From the NCBI GenBank assembly GCA_963576475.1, contig OY754973.1:12071253-12135252 (forward strand): DNA of 64,000 nucleotides. The letters are read 5' to 3'. Within the stretch, counting starts at the first letter, position 1. The number at the start of each line of letters is the position of its first letter. Below the pieces are notes generated by a model. That model was given only the letters and a program-made list of their open reading frames with translations. It had not been told where the DNA came from and ran no database searches. This stretch comes from Molanna angustata. Lineage: Eukaryota > Arthropoda > Insecta > Trichoptera > Molannidae. The position numbers were made by a program, and so were the translations under genes. Shown piece after piece: positions 36,415 through 46,275 of the stretch.

Positions 36415-36938
36415 TATAACTTTTGATCGAAATATCGAAAAACGCTGAAAATCCCTCACTTAATACTCTATAAAAAACACACATTATACAAGTACATCAT
36501 AATAATTTTTATTAAAATTGAATTGTGATATCGTTTCATAAAAATAGTATAGCAGAATAAACACGGGGAGTCTCAATAGTTTGATATAGCTATCGCCAAA
36601 TATCTTAAGCCATTTTGCCTAGAAGGGGGCGATTTGCACATATACCAACCGAGCAAAAACACGCAAATTTGCGCTCTGCGCACCCGGTATTCTGGCTCAA
36701 GTTGTGGTAATTAAAATATACTTACTCTACATATATATCATCTAGCTATGATTTGGAATTAAGGGTTAATAGTTTGGTACGTTTTCTTCAACTATACATA
36801 TTAATAAATAGAGAAACGACCAAAAGTCGGGCAATCCTTTCAATACCGGAAATCAACTGGACACTTTATATAAATAACTACATATATTATACATAACATC
36901 GCCATCGACCGTTCGATCTCATGTGTTTCACGCAACTA
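36415..36938 (-). mobile_element. Family A element, 5' and middle part, interrupted by family G
   Basis: On the minus strand it starts near 36938 with CTAGTTGCGTGAAACACATG and AGATCGAACGGTCGATGGCG. After an insertion-like stretch (36809-36890) it continues with ATAGTTGAAGAAAACGTACC. The order breaks at 36750-36590, where family G lies, and resumes with ATCAAACTATTGAGACTCCC and a GAAACGATATCACAATTCAA version of the central block. Confidence 0.7.
36590..36750 (+). repeat. Interspersed repeat family G, copy 2, nested in family A
   Basis: GCCAAATATCTTAAGCCATT, GGGGGCGATTTGCACATATA, CCAACCGAGCAAAAACACGC, AAATTTGCGCTCTGCGCACC and GGCTCAAGTTGTGG match 54815-54960 in order. It sits between two blocks that are adjacent in other family A copies. 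Confidence 0.7.
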
Positions 36939-36939
36939 G

Positions 36940-37090
36940 GGTATCATCATCATCATCACCATCTTTCCCTCCCTGTCGACCGCCAGTCTTCTCCAATTTA
37001 TCAGGTCCATTTCTCTTATATCACACAGCACATCGTCCAGCCATCTCAACCTAGGTCTGCCTCTACTTCTTCTACCTACGGTACAGGTGT
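36940..37090 (-). mobile_element. 3' end of an RTE-like LINE with (GAT)n tail
   Basis: The minus-strand frame reads VGRRSRGRPRLRWLDDVLCD, IREMDLINWRRLAVDREGK, then a GATGATGATGAT tail at 36942-36957 (seen on plus as ATCATCATCATC). It is the same family as 17996, and abuts the 5' end of the family A copy. Confidence 0.85.
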
Positions 37091-37204
37091 TAATAGGTGT
37101 TAATAATTAATTAATAATTAATTAATAGTGTTAATAATTAAATACAGGTGTCTAATACTATTTTAGGAATACGGTCATCATCCATCCGGCAAACTAGGGT
37201 ATAA
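37091..37204. repeat. Short duplicated TTAATAATTAATTAAT tract
   Basis: ACAGGTGTTAATAGGTGTTA and TAATAATTAAATACAGGTGT bracket a (TTAA)-type run, apparently by slippage. Confidence 0.6.
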
Positions 37205-37315
37205 TATACATTTATTCTGAATGTTTGGGAAGAATTTGTCGTTTGGCAATAAGCCAGCTTGTTTACAAATTATATTAAGGTACAAAAAGTAACAAATAAA
37301 TAAACATATTTTATA
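37205..37315 (+). mobile_element. Retroelement 3' tail (family K), copy 1
   Basis: GGAAGAATTTGTCGTTTGGC, AATAAGCCAGCTTGTTTACA and, at the end, AACAAATAAATAAAC match the tail at 41640-41735 (GTAGAAATTGCCTTATGGC, AATTAACCTGCCTTTGTACA, ATAAATAAATAA). The small GCC/GGC hairpin followed by a TAAA-type tail is a common insect LINE 3' end. Confidence 0.6.
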
Positions 37316-37439
37316 CGAGGAGACCAGATTTCTATACACATATGTACACAACATCACGGTATAATCCCACAATGAAGGGAATCAACGACATAAAAGGAAA
37401 AATGACACATGCGCGTATCCCCATAAACCAATCTTTTAT

Positions 37440-37803
37440 TTTTCTTCTTCTTCTTGTGTCATGTAAGGTCTCCCGACGTTGACGAGTACCATAGAGAAAA
37501 TCTCCCCCTCCTGTACAGTGCGCCACAGTTCTCATACCGGTCCATTCCCGGATGTTTCGCAGCTAAGAAAGCTGCCTTCTTCCGACCCCTCTACGACCCT
37601 CAATATTCGCCTTCATGACGAGCTGAAGGACGACTACTTTTCACCTCTCAGAATATGGCCGAAGTACAACACTTTACGGAGCTTAACATTGGTGAATAAT
37701 TCTCTTTTGGTGTTGGCTCTACTTAGTGTTACTGACCATGTCAGTCTATGATATTCTTAGCATTCTGCGGTGGATCCACATTTCAAATGCTTCAAGGCGG
37801 ATT
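37440..37803 (-). mobile_element. RTE-like LINE 3' end: right-way part of a 5'-inverted insertion
   Basis: On the minus strand from 37803: IRLEAFEMWIHRRMLRIS, a stop, TDMVSNTK, ELFTNVKLRKVLYFGHILRG, then after frameshifts MKANIEGRRGVGRRQLS, LRNIREWTGMRTV and a final (GAAGAA)n tail visible as CTTCTTCTTCTT at 37443. Its N-terminal edge, RLEAFEMW, is the sequence that normally follows the residues at the end of the inverted segment at 37804-38130. Confidence 0.8.
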
Positions 37804-38130
37804 ATAGATAAATTTTAGTCGAGATAGCCATCTAAATACTAATCTCCAACTTAAGGGTGTTAGTATCGAAAGGGTAAAACAATTCAAGTACCTACTTGGG
37901 TAATATAATTACTTAGAATCTAGACCCTGACACTGAAATAAAATGCAGAATAGTAGTGGCCCAATCGGCATTTTACAAAATGAAAAAACTTCTCCTCGAC
38001 GACAGTATCAACTTAAAGCTGAGACAAAGAATGGTCAAGTGTTATGTGTGGTCTATTTTGATTTATGGGGTGGAGGCATGGACTCTCAAAGTCAATGTTA
38101 TAAACCGCCACACTTTTATACGTCTGCTAA
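37804..38130 (+). mobile_element. RTE-like LINE: inverted 5' part of the same insertion
   Basis: On the plus strand: NTNLQLKGVSIERVKQFKYL, then with a frame change LESRP and IKCRIVVAQSAFYKMKKLLL, DDSINLKLRQRMVKCYVW, SILIYGVEAWTLKVNVIN and RHTF. This is the region just before the sequence at 37803, but in the opposite orientation, as produced by twin priming. The coding frame is broken. Confidence 0.8.
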
Positions 38131-38705
38131 ATAATATAGTTGAGACGTATTATAATAATATGCATAAGGACAGACATTGTAGAACATTTATTGTGAATGT
38201 TATGATATTATTATAGTGGCGCGGTTCGTTCCGCTAGGTGAATTCCCCGGACAATTAATAACACTGTCCTAATGGATATTCCATTTTTACAATTACCGGT
38301 TGTGTGGCGCCTGCATTATAACGACTTTATTCAGTTATCTACCGCAAGCTTTCATCTTCTACTACCCTATGTACATAGATACATACTACATCCTATATAC
38401 ATACTACCTTCACACATACTAGACTACTTACACAAATGATACCACCTAGGATCAACTCCGCGTGAATAACACCATTTATATTAATCCGTCCCATAAACGA
38501 ATTACGCTTTTTACTACTTACCTAATTTAGGTACTATCATTATGCCAGAATTCGACATACATTTACATCATTCTAAGGATATTCATAATATTAATTGTGA
38601 AATTAATTTGCAGGTATATTATATTTTACGTCTTAACACTTTAATTATAAAAAAACATTAAGAGGCTATAGTAGGCTATATAGTATATTTTGAAAATAAT
38701 TTCCC
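38131..38705. other. No recognised feature
   Basis: A more balanced block at 38215-38470 (GTGGCGCGGTTCGTTCCGCT, CCGGTTGTGTGGCGCCTGC) has no open frame and no second copy in the window. Confidence 0.4.
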
Positions 38706-38960
38706 CAGTACCATCAAAAGATAAGTCTTTTAAATAAGGATAAGTTTGTATACACATCTTTATTCTATTGCATGAGTTTTTTGAAATTTAAAACTGTTTA
38801 ATACTTTTCTAGTAAAATTAGTTTAAGTAAAACCCTTTTTATTTTTCTTAATTTTATTGTAAGCAACTAAAAAAACTACAAGGCCTATGAAGTAGATTTT
38901 TACTTCAATCGAAAGAGAATATGAAAATCTACTGGCTGATTTTTTTATTACTACAATAGT
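38706..38960 (+). repeat. Unclassified dispersed repeat family J, copy 2
   Basis: CAGTACCATCAAAAGATAAG, ATCTTTATTCTATTGCATGA, AAGGCCTATGAAGTAGATTT and GAAAATCTACTGGCTGATTT match 25178-25375 in order. Confidence 0.6.
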
Positions 38961-40139
38961 TTAAACGCTTTTCATGCTATGAAAAAAAAACTCAAAATTT
39001 TACCTTTTCTTCATGAAAAAAATTTGTGTATCACATATTAGGTGATATACAATATTTTTTCGTGTTCCATACATTAGAAGGTAATATAGTGCGCATTTTT
39101 GTGTACATCCGTATACTCACTCAGGGTATACAAGGGCCTTAGTGAACTTTGATTATATTTCATAACTTATTGTAAATCGCATATTAAATAATTAATCATA
39201 CTTTTGTAATATCGGGCCTTCATATAGAGTTAAATAAAATCCATTACAATTTATGGTAATTTTATTTTGTCAATCGTAAAAAAAATATTATATATATCTA
39301 CCTAGGAAAAATAATATTAAGCGTTGGTGATTTGATTTGCTATAAAAATTGAGAGATACTAAAATATGGTAGATAAAAAAAATTGTTCAAACGAATTCTT
39401 AGAAAATTATTTGATAAATAAGAGAGACGATACGAAAAAAAAATCCGATTTCTATATAAAATCTTGACACACGTGTAAGATGTCGATATTTTGTTTTTTC
39501 AAACATCCATCTTAAAAATAAAATGATTTGGAAATGCGATGCGAAGACAAAATTTTACTTTGTAATTAGATTTTTTCAGGTTTTCTATTACAAAGAATTA
39601 AAGTTAATTTTTCAGTTAATTGTCTTTCAGCCCAATTCATTTTGTATTTCATTGGAAACTTGATATTTTCTGGAGATACCTTAAAATTTTAGTACTTATA
39701 TTACAATATAAGTGAGTCGCTTAATATAATATTGGCCTAGGTAAAAAAAAATATAAGTCTTTGAGAAATCAATGTATATCTGTTTTTGAAGGAACTATAA
39801 ATAATTTAAATACCCAAGAATCCTTATAAAAACGTGTAGGAATTGGTTAATATTTGATTTACAAATTCTTGATGAAATAACGGAGTTATTGGTTACAAAA
39901 AAATCATTGAAATAATAGAGAAATAACAGGAGGTAAAATTAATTAATTTCAAAAATAGATACAGTTGAAAATAAATAAGTTATGTACATAATAAGTTCAA
40001 TTCTTTGTTAATGGAAAATGTTGAAGAAAATGGTACGAACAGGACCTACATACGCAATCTTAACATGTGTGAAAACAAGTGAAACAAAATAAATTGACGA
40101 CACAATTTCAAGACATTATAATAATAATAATAAATATTA
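38961..40139. other. No recognised feature
   Basis: Uniformly AT-rich with no frame above noise and no shared repeat that I could find. Confidence 0.45.
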
Positions 40140-40205
40140 ATCAACACTTCCTTGCACCCTGCGCGTGGCGATTGGCGAGTTTATTGCCATGTGGCAATTT
40201 CTTAC
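40140..40205 (-). mobile_element. SINE2 3' portion, interrupted by a LINE tail
   Basis: The plus strand reads CTTCCTTGCACCCTGCGCGT, GCGAGTTTATTGCCATGTGG and CAATTTCTTACAACTT, the 3' part of SINE2. It then changes abruptly into CTTCTTCTTT, the GAA tail of the next element. Confidence 0.8.
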
Positions 40206-40425
40206 AACTTCTTCTTCTTTGTCCTGGCCTTTTCTTCCCATTATGTGGGGTCGGCCCTCCTCGTCCTCATTCGCCAAGTCCTTCTCTCCTGTGCGTCTCC
40301 CTCGCGCAAGTCTGCCTCCCGCAACTCTCTTGTGATGGTGGAGTGCCACGTTGTCAGCGGTCTGCCTGGTCTTCTGGCCTGCACTTGGATGTCCATCGCT
40401 CTACGTATCATATCTTCCAACTAAC
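40206..40425 (-). mobile_element. 3' end of a non-LTR retrotransposon with (GAA)n tail, joined to SINE2
   Basis: The minus-strand frame reads LEDMIRRAMDIQVQARRPGR, PLTTWHSTITRELREADLRE and GDAQERRTWRMRTRRADPT, then a stop and a 3' UTR ending AAAGAAGAAGAAG. The order RPGRP-x-TTW...D-x-RE...RTWR-x-x-x-RRADPT is a common LINE C-terminus. At the far edge, TCTTCCAACTA resembles TTCTTACAACTT at the near edge and the uninterrupted SINE2 word TTCTTCCAACTAA, so an approximate target duplication is possible. Confidence 0.8.
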
Positions 40426-40530
40426 TAATAAATATCTTTAAACACTTTTCATTGTTTTCTTTACGTGAAAACTAAAGTAATAAAGCAATGATAATCTTCG
40501 TTCCGTTCTGTTCCGTTCCGTTTCGTTTAA
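40426..40530. other. Spacer with imperfect GTTCCGTTCCGTT run
   Basis: Short slippage-type TTCCG repeats at 40500-40530. Confidence 0.5.
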
Positions 40531-41069
<539 letters not shown>

Positions 41070-41125
41070 TCCTTCTCGGGCAACTAACAGGTACTATGTC
41101 AAATATTAATTTAACACGAGGATGA
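41070..41125 (-). mobile_element. SINE1 3'-end fragment
   Basis: The plus strand shows AATATTCCTTCTCGGGCAAC, TAACAGGTACTATGTCAAAT and ATTAATTTAACACG, the complement of the last ~55 bp of SINE1 (compare 48611-48662). The tRNA head is absent: a 5'-truncated copy. Confidence 0.85.
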
Positions 41126-41191
41126 GGATGCATACTTCCGCCTAGCGACCAATCAGCGACCATCGATGTTTCTAGAAGAAGGTGCTAGGGA

Positions 41192-41379
41192 AGCACCCTG
41201 CGCAAGTGGCGAGTTTATTGCCGTATGGCAATTTCTTCCAACTAACCAGTGTTTCCAGCCCAGAGAAGCAATATTTGCGTGAGAAATAAATTTAAATAAA
41301 TTTCTCCTCTGCTGGGAATCGAACCCAGGACGCCCGCACAGAATACAAACGGCTTATCAACTGTGCCACGACGGTCGGC
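41192..41379 (-). mobile_element. tRNA-derived SINE, family SINE2, full length
   Basis: The minus strand runs from a tRNA head (ACCGTCGTGGCACAGTTGAT, box B GGGTTCGATTCCC) through GCAGAGGAGAAATTTATTTA, TTTCTCACGCAAATATTGCT, TCTGGGCTGGAAACACTGGT, AGTTGGAAGAAATTGCCATA, CGGCAATAAACTCGCC and ACTTGCGCAGGGTGCT. It is the cleanest SINE2 copy in the window. Confidence 0.92.
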
Positions 41380-41639
41380 AACGATCCCTTTCGTTTAGGA
41401 TTTATTCCCATGATATTAAATAATTATTGTAACCACCCTATTGGGCCGTATTTTTTGACTGCGAGCAACACCGTTGCGCAGACGCAATCGGAAACGCCGT
41501 GAACAAGTTTTTTTTAAACTCTCTTTTCATTTTTTTTCTCTTTGTATTTTTTTTATATTTCTTACTCTTTTATGTTATTTTTTATCAATTTATTTCTCAA
41601 TAAATTAGTATTGTACCAATTTAACTTAGAGACTTCACG
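41380..41639. other. No recognised feature
   Basis: T-rich spacer with no frame. Confidence 0.5.
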
Positions 41640-41735
41640 TTGCTCGGGTTGTTTGGTAGAAATTGCCTTATGGCAATTAACCTGCCTTTGTACACATGTA
41701 CGTAAATTTTATAAATAAATAAATAAATAACACGG
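41640..41735 (+). mobile_element. Retroelement 3' tail (family K), copy 2, with (TAAA)n
   Basis: GTTTGGTAGAAATTGCCTTA, TGGCAATTAACCTGCCTTTG and TACACATGTACG are followed by ATAAATAAATAAATAA. Compare 37205. Confidence 0.65.
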
Positions 41736-42281
41736 CTTTTTTGTCTAACAAAACGAGCGGAGGAGGTCCAAAAATGTCTGGCGAAATAATTTAACAAAAA
41801 AGCGCTATCGCGCTTGTATTTTTTATATTAAGATGTGAATGTCCTAATAGGACTAGTATAAAAGGGTGGGTCTCCATTTTTTTGTCGATATAATTATTAT
41901 ATAACATGTTCCACCGGCATTCCTGCGTAAATGTTTAGTTACAGAGTAAAATCTCCTTTTTACTAGATCCCTTAAAAAACCTTTATTTTTCACTTCATAA
42001 ATTTAGAGAAGACCATTATTAATGGATACTGTTCATTTAATTATACCTCTCCGAAATGGAGACAATAATAAAATGATGGAAAAGTGGTTTTTAAGATGAT
42101 TTTCAATTCTAACAAAATGGCGTGGGGACGCCGTTATATTCATCACCGAATGGAACATATGAAATTGCAACAAACAACTTCTAATGAACTCCTCTAGTGA
42201 ATCATCAATCGATAGTTATTTTAAATAATAGTTTAAAATTATATTTTTACAATATGATGGTTTTCATGTAAATTATAAAAC
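41736..42281. other. No recognised feature
   Basis: AT-rich, no motif. Confidence 0.45.
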
Positions 42282-42320
42282 AAATGAATATGTCCTTGTT
42301 TAACAAGGACATATTCATTT
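42282..42320. repeat. Perfect 39-bp palindrome plus poly-A; likely SINE3 3' end
   Basis: AAATGAATATGTCCTTGTT and its exact reverse complement are separated by a single T, then a run of A from 42323. The same palindrome, less perfect, is the 3' end of the SINE3 copy at 43850-44023. It is therefore probably a 5'-truncated SINE3. Confidence 0.8.
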
Positions 42321-42335
42321 TTTAAAAAAAAAAAA

Positions 42336-43028
42336 AATTTGTTTGCTCTTCGATTTTTTATCGAATTGAATTGTTTAAATTAATAATAATGGTATAATGT
42401 CAATTTGACTAAATTTGAAATTATCATAGTCTCTTTCTGTATTGTTTTTCTTTACTATGTATTGTTTTATCGGCGATGAAGTCATTAAATACTTAAAACG
42501 ATATAATTGTAAAGATTCCTAATCTAACTGGATTTTTTTGTATAAAAATTAATATAACTAGATACCTAATTTTGTGAACTGGGGTGTTTTGAATTTGTAC
42601 AATTAAGTGTTGTTCAGATAAATATATTTCCATGATTTTGTAATTCTGGGTTTGATATTTGTCTCTACTCCTTTACCTCTTTAATCATCTGACAAGAAAT
42701 ATTCAATTATTTTTATACCAAATTATATTTTAGTCTCATGGGAATCTTTATTCTACAGTCTCTCATCATTTTTTTTTCTTTGAAAATGAGTAAACTCTTA
42801 TAAGACAATTTGCGGCCCTGTCATATTAGATTCTCATGTAAACTGCTGGCTGGCCGGTGGTGCAGGTCCGAGACCGGGTGGGGCGAATCCCTAGGCTTCT
42901 TCCACCATGGCTTTAACCCTTACAATGTTTCTATGTAAATATCTATGCTACTAGAAAACTACGAGAAAGCATTACGAGTAAATTATACATTTAGAATGGA
43001 TCCTTTACAAATCCTTTTCTTTTTTTTT
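42336..43028. other. No gene; one GC-rich block at 42840-42910
   Basis: GCTGGCTGGCCGGTGGTGCA and GAGACCGGGTGGGGCGAATC stand out by composition but have no second copy here and no frame. Confidence 0.4.
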
Positions 43029-43125
43029 GCAGAGCGGATAGTCCGCTGGATTAGTAATCCAATGGTCGCGAGTTCGAATCCTGCCACGACCGATTTCGTT
43101 CACATATAGCACAATCATTTGTGAT
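43029..43125 (+). mobile_element. tRNA-derived SINE, family SINE3, head portion
   Basis: GCAGAGCGGATAGTCCGCTG (box A half), GGATTAGTAATCCAATGGTC (anticodon-like stem), GCGAGTTCGAATCCTGCCAC (box B), then GACCGATTTCGTTCACATAT and AGCACAA. The match to the minus-strand copy at 43850 extends beyond the tRNA part, which shows a SINE and not a tRNA gene. Confidence 0.85.
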
Positions 43126-43709
43126 AAATTTTGGGAATGTATGAGGATGCTTATGTTATTATTGAAAGAACATATTCAATCTAAAAAACTACAGTAAAAT
43201 GATGAAAGACTAAGATTATGACATTGCTACTGAACCTGATTAAAAAGACACTACACTAATAAATAAATAAGCTATTAGCTATTCCTTTTACCTACATTTG
43301 CAATTTATGTAACTATGGTCTTCGTATAGAGTAATGAAGACATAGTTTCTATTTATACTCAGAATCCCTGTTATAATCTCAATTGATAAATACATTTTGT
43401 TTTTTTACGATCTCGCGTAGTAAACTGAATTTTTTACAGGTAATTATTGTTCAATTGTATATATTTGAAGTTTTGAACCGAGAATTTTCTGAGGATTTTT
43501 TTTCCAATACATCGATTCCGTTAAAAAACTCTCGTCTTGATTTTAAAACAGAACTCCGGTTTAAAAATCAGTTTTTCTTTATTTTGTTTCAATTAAAACC
43601 TATAATGTTCATGTCCTCGTAAGACGACCTACCTACATATGTACATATAATGTAGCTTTCAAACAAATGGCTTTTCTACATTATAATATTATTTTGTTTG
43701 GACATCCAA
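43126..43709. other. No recognised feature
   Basis: AT-rich. The plus frame 43383-43622 has no recognised motif. Confidence 0.45.
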
Positions 43710-43835
43710 CTTTTGAGCGAAATATCCCGGGTTCGAGAGTCACAGTTATTATTTTGTTTTCAGTCTGGATCTGCGAGACGATAAATATCTAAGTCCCTTT
43801 AATGTGGCAACCTGTTATTGGGTACGTGTTTATTT
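43710..43835 (+). mobile_element. SINE1, 5'-damaged copy
   Basis: CCCGGGTTCGAGAGTCACAG, TTTTCAGTCTGGATCTGCGA, GACGATAAATATCTAAGTCC and AATGTGGCAACCTGTTATTG correspond to SINE1 from box B onward. Confidence 0.75.
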
Positions 43836-43849
43836 GATTTTTTTTTCTT

Positions 43850-44023
43850 TTTTTTTTAAATGAATATGTCCTTGTTAAACAAGTACATATACATTTTCCT
43901 ACGTTCCCTAAAATAAGCAATTAATGCTTGTGCTATAGGTGAACGAAATCGGTCGAGGCACGATTCGAACTCGCGACCACTGGATTACTAGCCCAGCGCG
44001 CTAACCGCTCTGCCACCGACCGA
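43850..44023 (-). mobile_element. tRNA-derived SINE, family SINE3, full length with palindromic 3' end
   Basis: The minus strand reads GGTCGGTGGCAGAGCGGTTA, GCGCGCTGGGCTAGTAATCC, AGTGGTCGCGAGTTCGAATC and GTGCCTCGACCGATTTCGTT, then CACCTATAGCACAAGCATTA. It ends with ATGTACTTGTTTAACAAGGA, CATATTCATTT and an A-rich run. Boxes A and B are both intact. The 3' end is a foldback of roughly 18-bp arms and not a LINE-like tail. Confidence 0.9.
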
Positions 44024-44204
44024 TTTATTTATTTAACATTTGGTAGATACACATTTAATATACAATGCACACAAAAATCCCACAAAGCAGAGCCTGTTTG
44101 TGGATATACCCAATTAAAATAGGTAGGTATAGACAAAATTATTTTGCTTATAACATCAGATGTTGATATAAAAAGAAAAAGAAAATTAATATTTGACAAA
44201 GTAC

Positions 44205-44415
44205 ATGTTAGTTACAGTTGGTTTAATTGGTTAAATATCTGAATGCTGATCGAAAGGTTTCGGTTTCGATTCCCGGTAGAGACACAGTTTTTAATTGTCT
44301 TTTCAGTCTGGATCTGTGAGACGTTCAATATCGTTAGTCTCCAGAATTTGTGAACTTGCTTTTGGGTGCGTGTTAAATTTATATTTGACATAGCACCTGT
44401 TAGTTACCAGAATAA
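44205..44415 (+). mobile_element. SINE1, nearly full length, diverged head
   Basis: GTTGGTTTAATTGGTTAAAT, TTTCGATTCCCGGTAGAGAC, TTTTCAGTCTGGATCTGTGA, GACGTTCAATATCGTTAGTC, TGGGTGCGTGTTAAATT and ACCTGTTAGTTACC follow the SINE1 order. The first ~10 bp of the tRNA head are changed. Confidence 0.85.
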
Positions 44416-45127
44416 TCAATTTGACGTTAGTCAAAATAATCATTTAGAAAATGATACATCCATAATCACAATCAATTATTTTTTAAAATTTTCCACTTCG
44501 CTAAGGAAGAATTTAAAAGTTTTTTAAACGTAGACCACTAGTGATATCGACGTCTCAGTTGATATTAAACGAAGAACTCTTTCCCATAATACTATCTCGA
44601 GTCCTACATTATAATATTCAACCCCACCTCCAGGATTAATATCATTTTTAACTTTTAAATTTCCCCTAAGACAAAATTCGTTCCTTCGGGTCAACAAAAG
44701 TGTGGCCGCGCTCCAGACGTAATTGGCTTATCTGTTCCAGTAAAAACATTTATTCTATTACTTTAAAATTCTCCCCACCCCTTGTAAGAGTGAAATAGGG
44801 TAAATCGATGGGAGTTTCGGAATTTGAATCGTTCCTAATTCCCAAGTACCTACCGCCAAACGATTCTTATTTTATTCAAGTGATGTCCAACGGGCAAAAT
44901 TTATAAGGTTATTTAATCGAGAACAAAGTGGATACCTAATATTTTCAACTTGAGTTAATTATGTTATTTATTAATCAGAGTAGATTATGAAACTCCGTGC
45001 AATTTTAAAACAAACAGCAAAATGTCTTAGTAAACAATGATTGCGATTTATTTGTTTTCAAAGGACTTTTCTGACATTCTAATAAGAAATGACCGTGTAT
45101 TTAATACCTCAATGAGTTTCTATATTA
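44416..45127. other. No recognised feature
   Basis: Slightly more balanced composition than average. No exon-like frame or shared repeat found. Confidence 0.4.
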
Positions 45128-46092
45128 CTAGTTGCATGTAACTCATGAGATCCAACTGTTGATAGCGATAGTATGTATAGTTGAAGAATAAGTACCAAAC
45201 TATAAACCCATAAATCAAAATTATTGAATATTTTAAAATACTTTGTTTTCTATACAACACATGTAGGAATGTATGTCAAGATAGGATAGTATGGAGGTCA
45301 GTCCTTTTTTCCTACCCAGAATATAAAAATCATGATGGAATGTATGTATGTTTGGAGATTAAGTATCAAATAATTGAGTTTCTTACATATTGTGTATAGG
45401 CCACTGCCATACAAATTGTATGAAGCGATGTCGTCACTAAATTCAAATTTTATAAAAATTGTTAAAAAAAATTTGAGGTGTACTTCTACAATGTAAAGAT
45501 TTTTTATAGAAAATTAAATTATCTAGTTGGAGTGTTTCGGCTTTTTTCGATATTTTCAAAAACTTTGGAAATATAGGCAGTTAAACACATAAATTTATCA
45601 TAAAAAAAATATTTTTCTTAATAAAAATTTTTGAGAATCTCTGGAATTTTTTTGAATAAACAAATATGATATTTTGTATTTGTCTATATTCATACAAATT
45701 TTCAAAGTTCTAGCTTTTATGGTTTCCGAGATATATGGAAAAATTAAGTAAAAATTCAAAAGTTGATAACCCCTGACTGTAACAAAAATTCAAAATTCTG
45801 AGTATAAAGGTTTTGTAGGCCTATAACTATTTAAATATTCTAAAATTTTAGGCTTTGTAAATCCAGCGGATCAAAAGTTTTAAGGGGGGGCACAGACACA
45901 CAGACACACAAAACTCACATAAAATGTTCTACTTCTTATTCTGAGTAAATCCATGTATAGGAACATATATGCTGCGAAGCCTCTAAGTTGGTGTTTTAGC
46001 ATACAAAATGTTCCTTCATACACGCGTCTTGGATTAAAACTGCCTCTTCCTTCAAGAGAATTTCATTCTCTTGAACGAATCGACAGTTGGAT
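45128..46092 (+). mobile_element. Family A element, nearly complete (Helitron2/HINE-like)
   Basis: 5' end CTAGTTGCATGTAACTCATG, then ATCCAACTGTTGAT (45150-45163). Central blocks include AAGATAGGATAGTATGGAGG, GCCATACAAATTGTATGAAG, TAGTTGGAGTGTTTCGGC, AAAGTTGATAACCCCTGACT, a G run and a CACAGACACACAGACACACA microsatellite near 45891-45910. The 3' end has a hairpin with 9-bp stem and 3-nt loop (46053-46073), then ATCGACAGTTGGAT (46079-46092), the inverse of the 5' subterminal block. It has no coding frame. The order (5' cap, subterminal inverted repeat, central microsatellite, 3' hairpin, inverted repeat) is that of Helentron-derived short elements; this assignment is an inference. Confidence 0.75.
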
Positions 46093-46275
46093 AAAAAGTT
46101 TTCTTCTATGAGTTTCGTCATTATGTGCTTGCATTTACGTCTCATAGTGGTATTGCTTATTTTTGGTATGTATCTATACTGTGAATTCTTTCCTCAGTAC
46201 ATACATTTCAAACATTCTGGAAACACTTTCTGAAAAACTGACATAGAGCAAATGACATAGGTAAAATATCCTTAA
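46093..46275. other. Spacer, no recognised feature
   Basis: AT-rich, non-coding. Confidence 0.5.

Noticed and set aside
40152..40441. 90-120-aa forward frames as a protein
   Set aside because: Antisense of a LINE C-terminus on the minus strand that has clear motif support.
43029..43110. Possible tRNA gene (boxes A and B, CTAGTAATCC-like anticodon arm)
   Set aside because: Homology to the copy at 43850 extends past the tRNA part; the acceptor stem is not closed. Treated as a SINE head.
45880..45915. CA-type tract as an independent microsatellite locus
   Set aside because: Found at the same internal position in the other good family A copy (56271), so it is part of that element.
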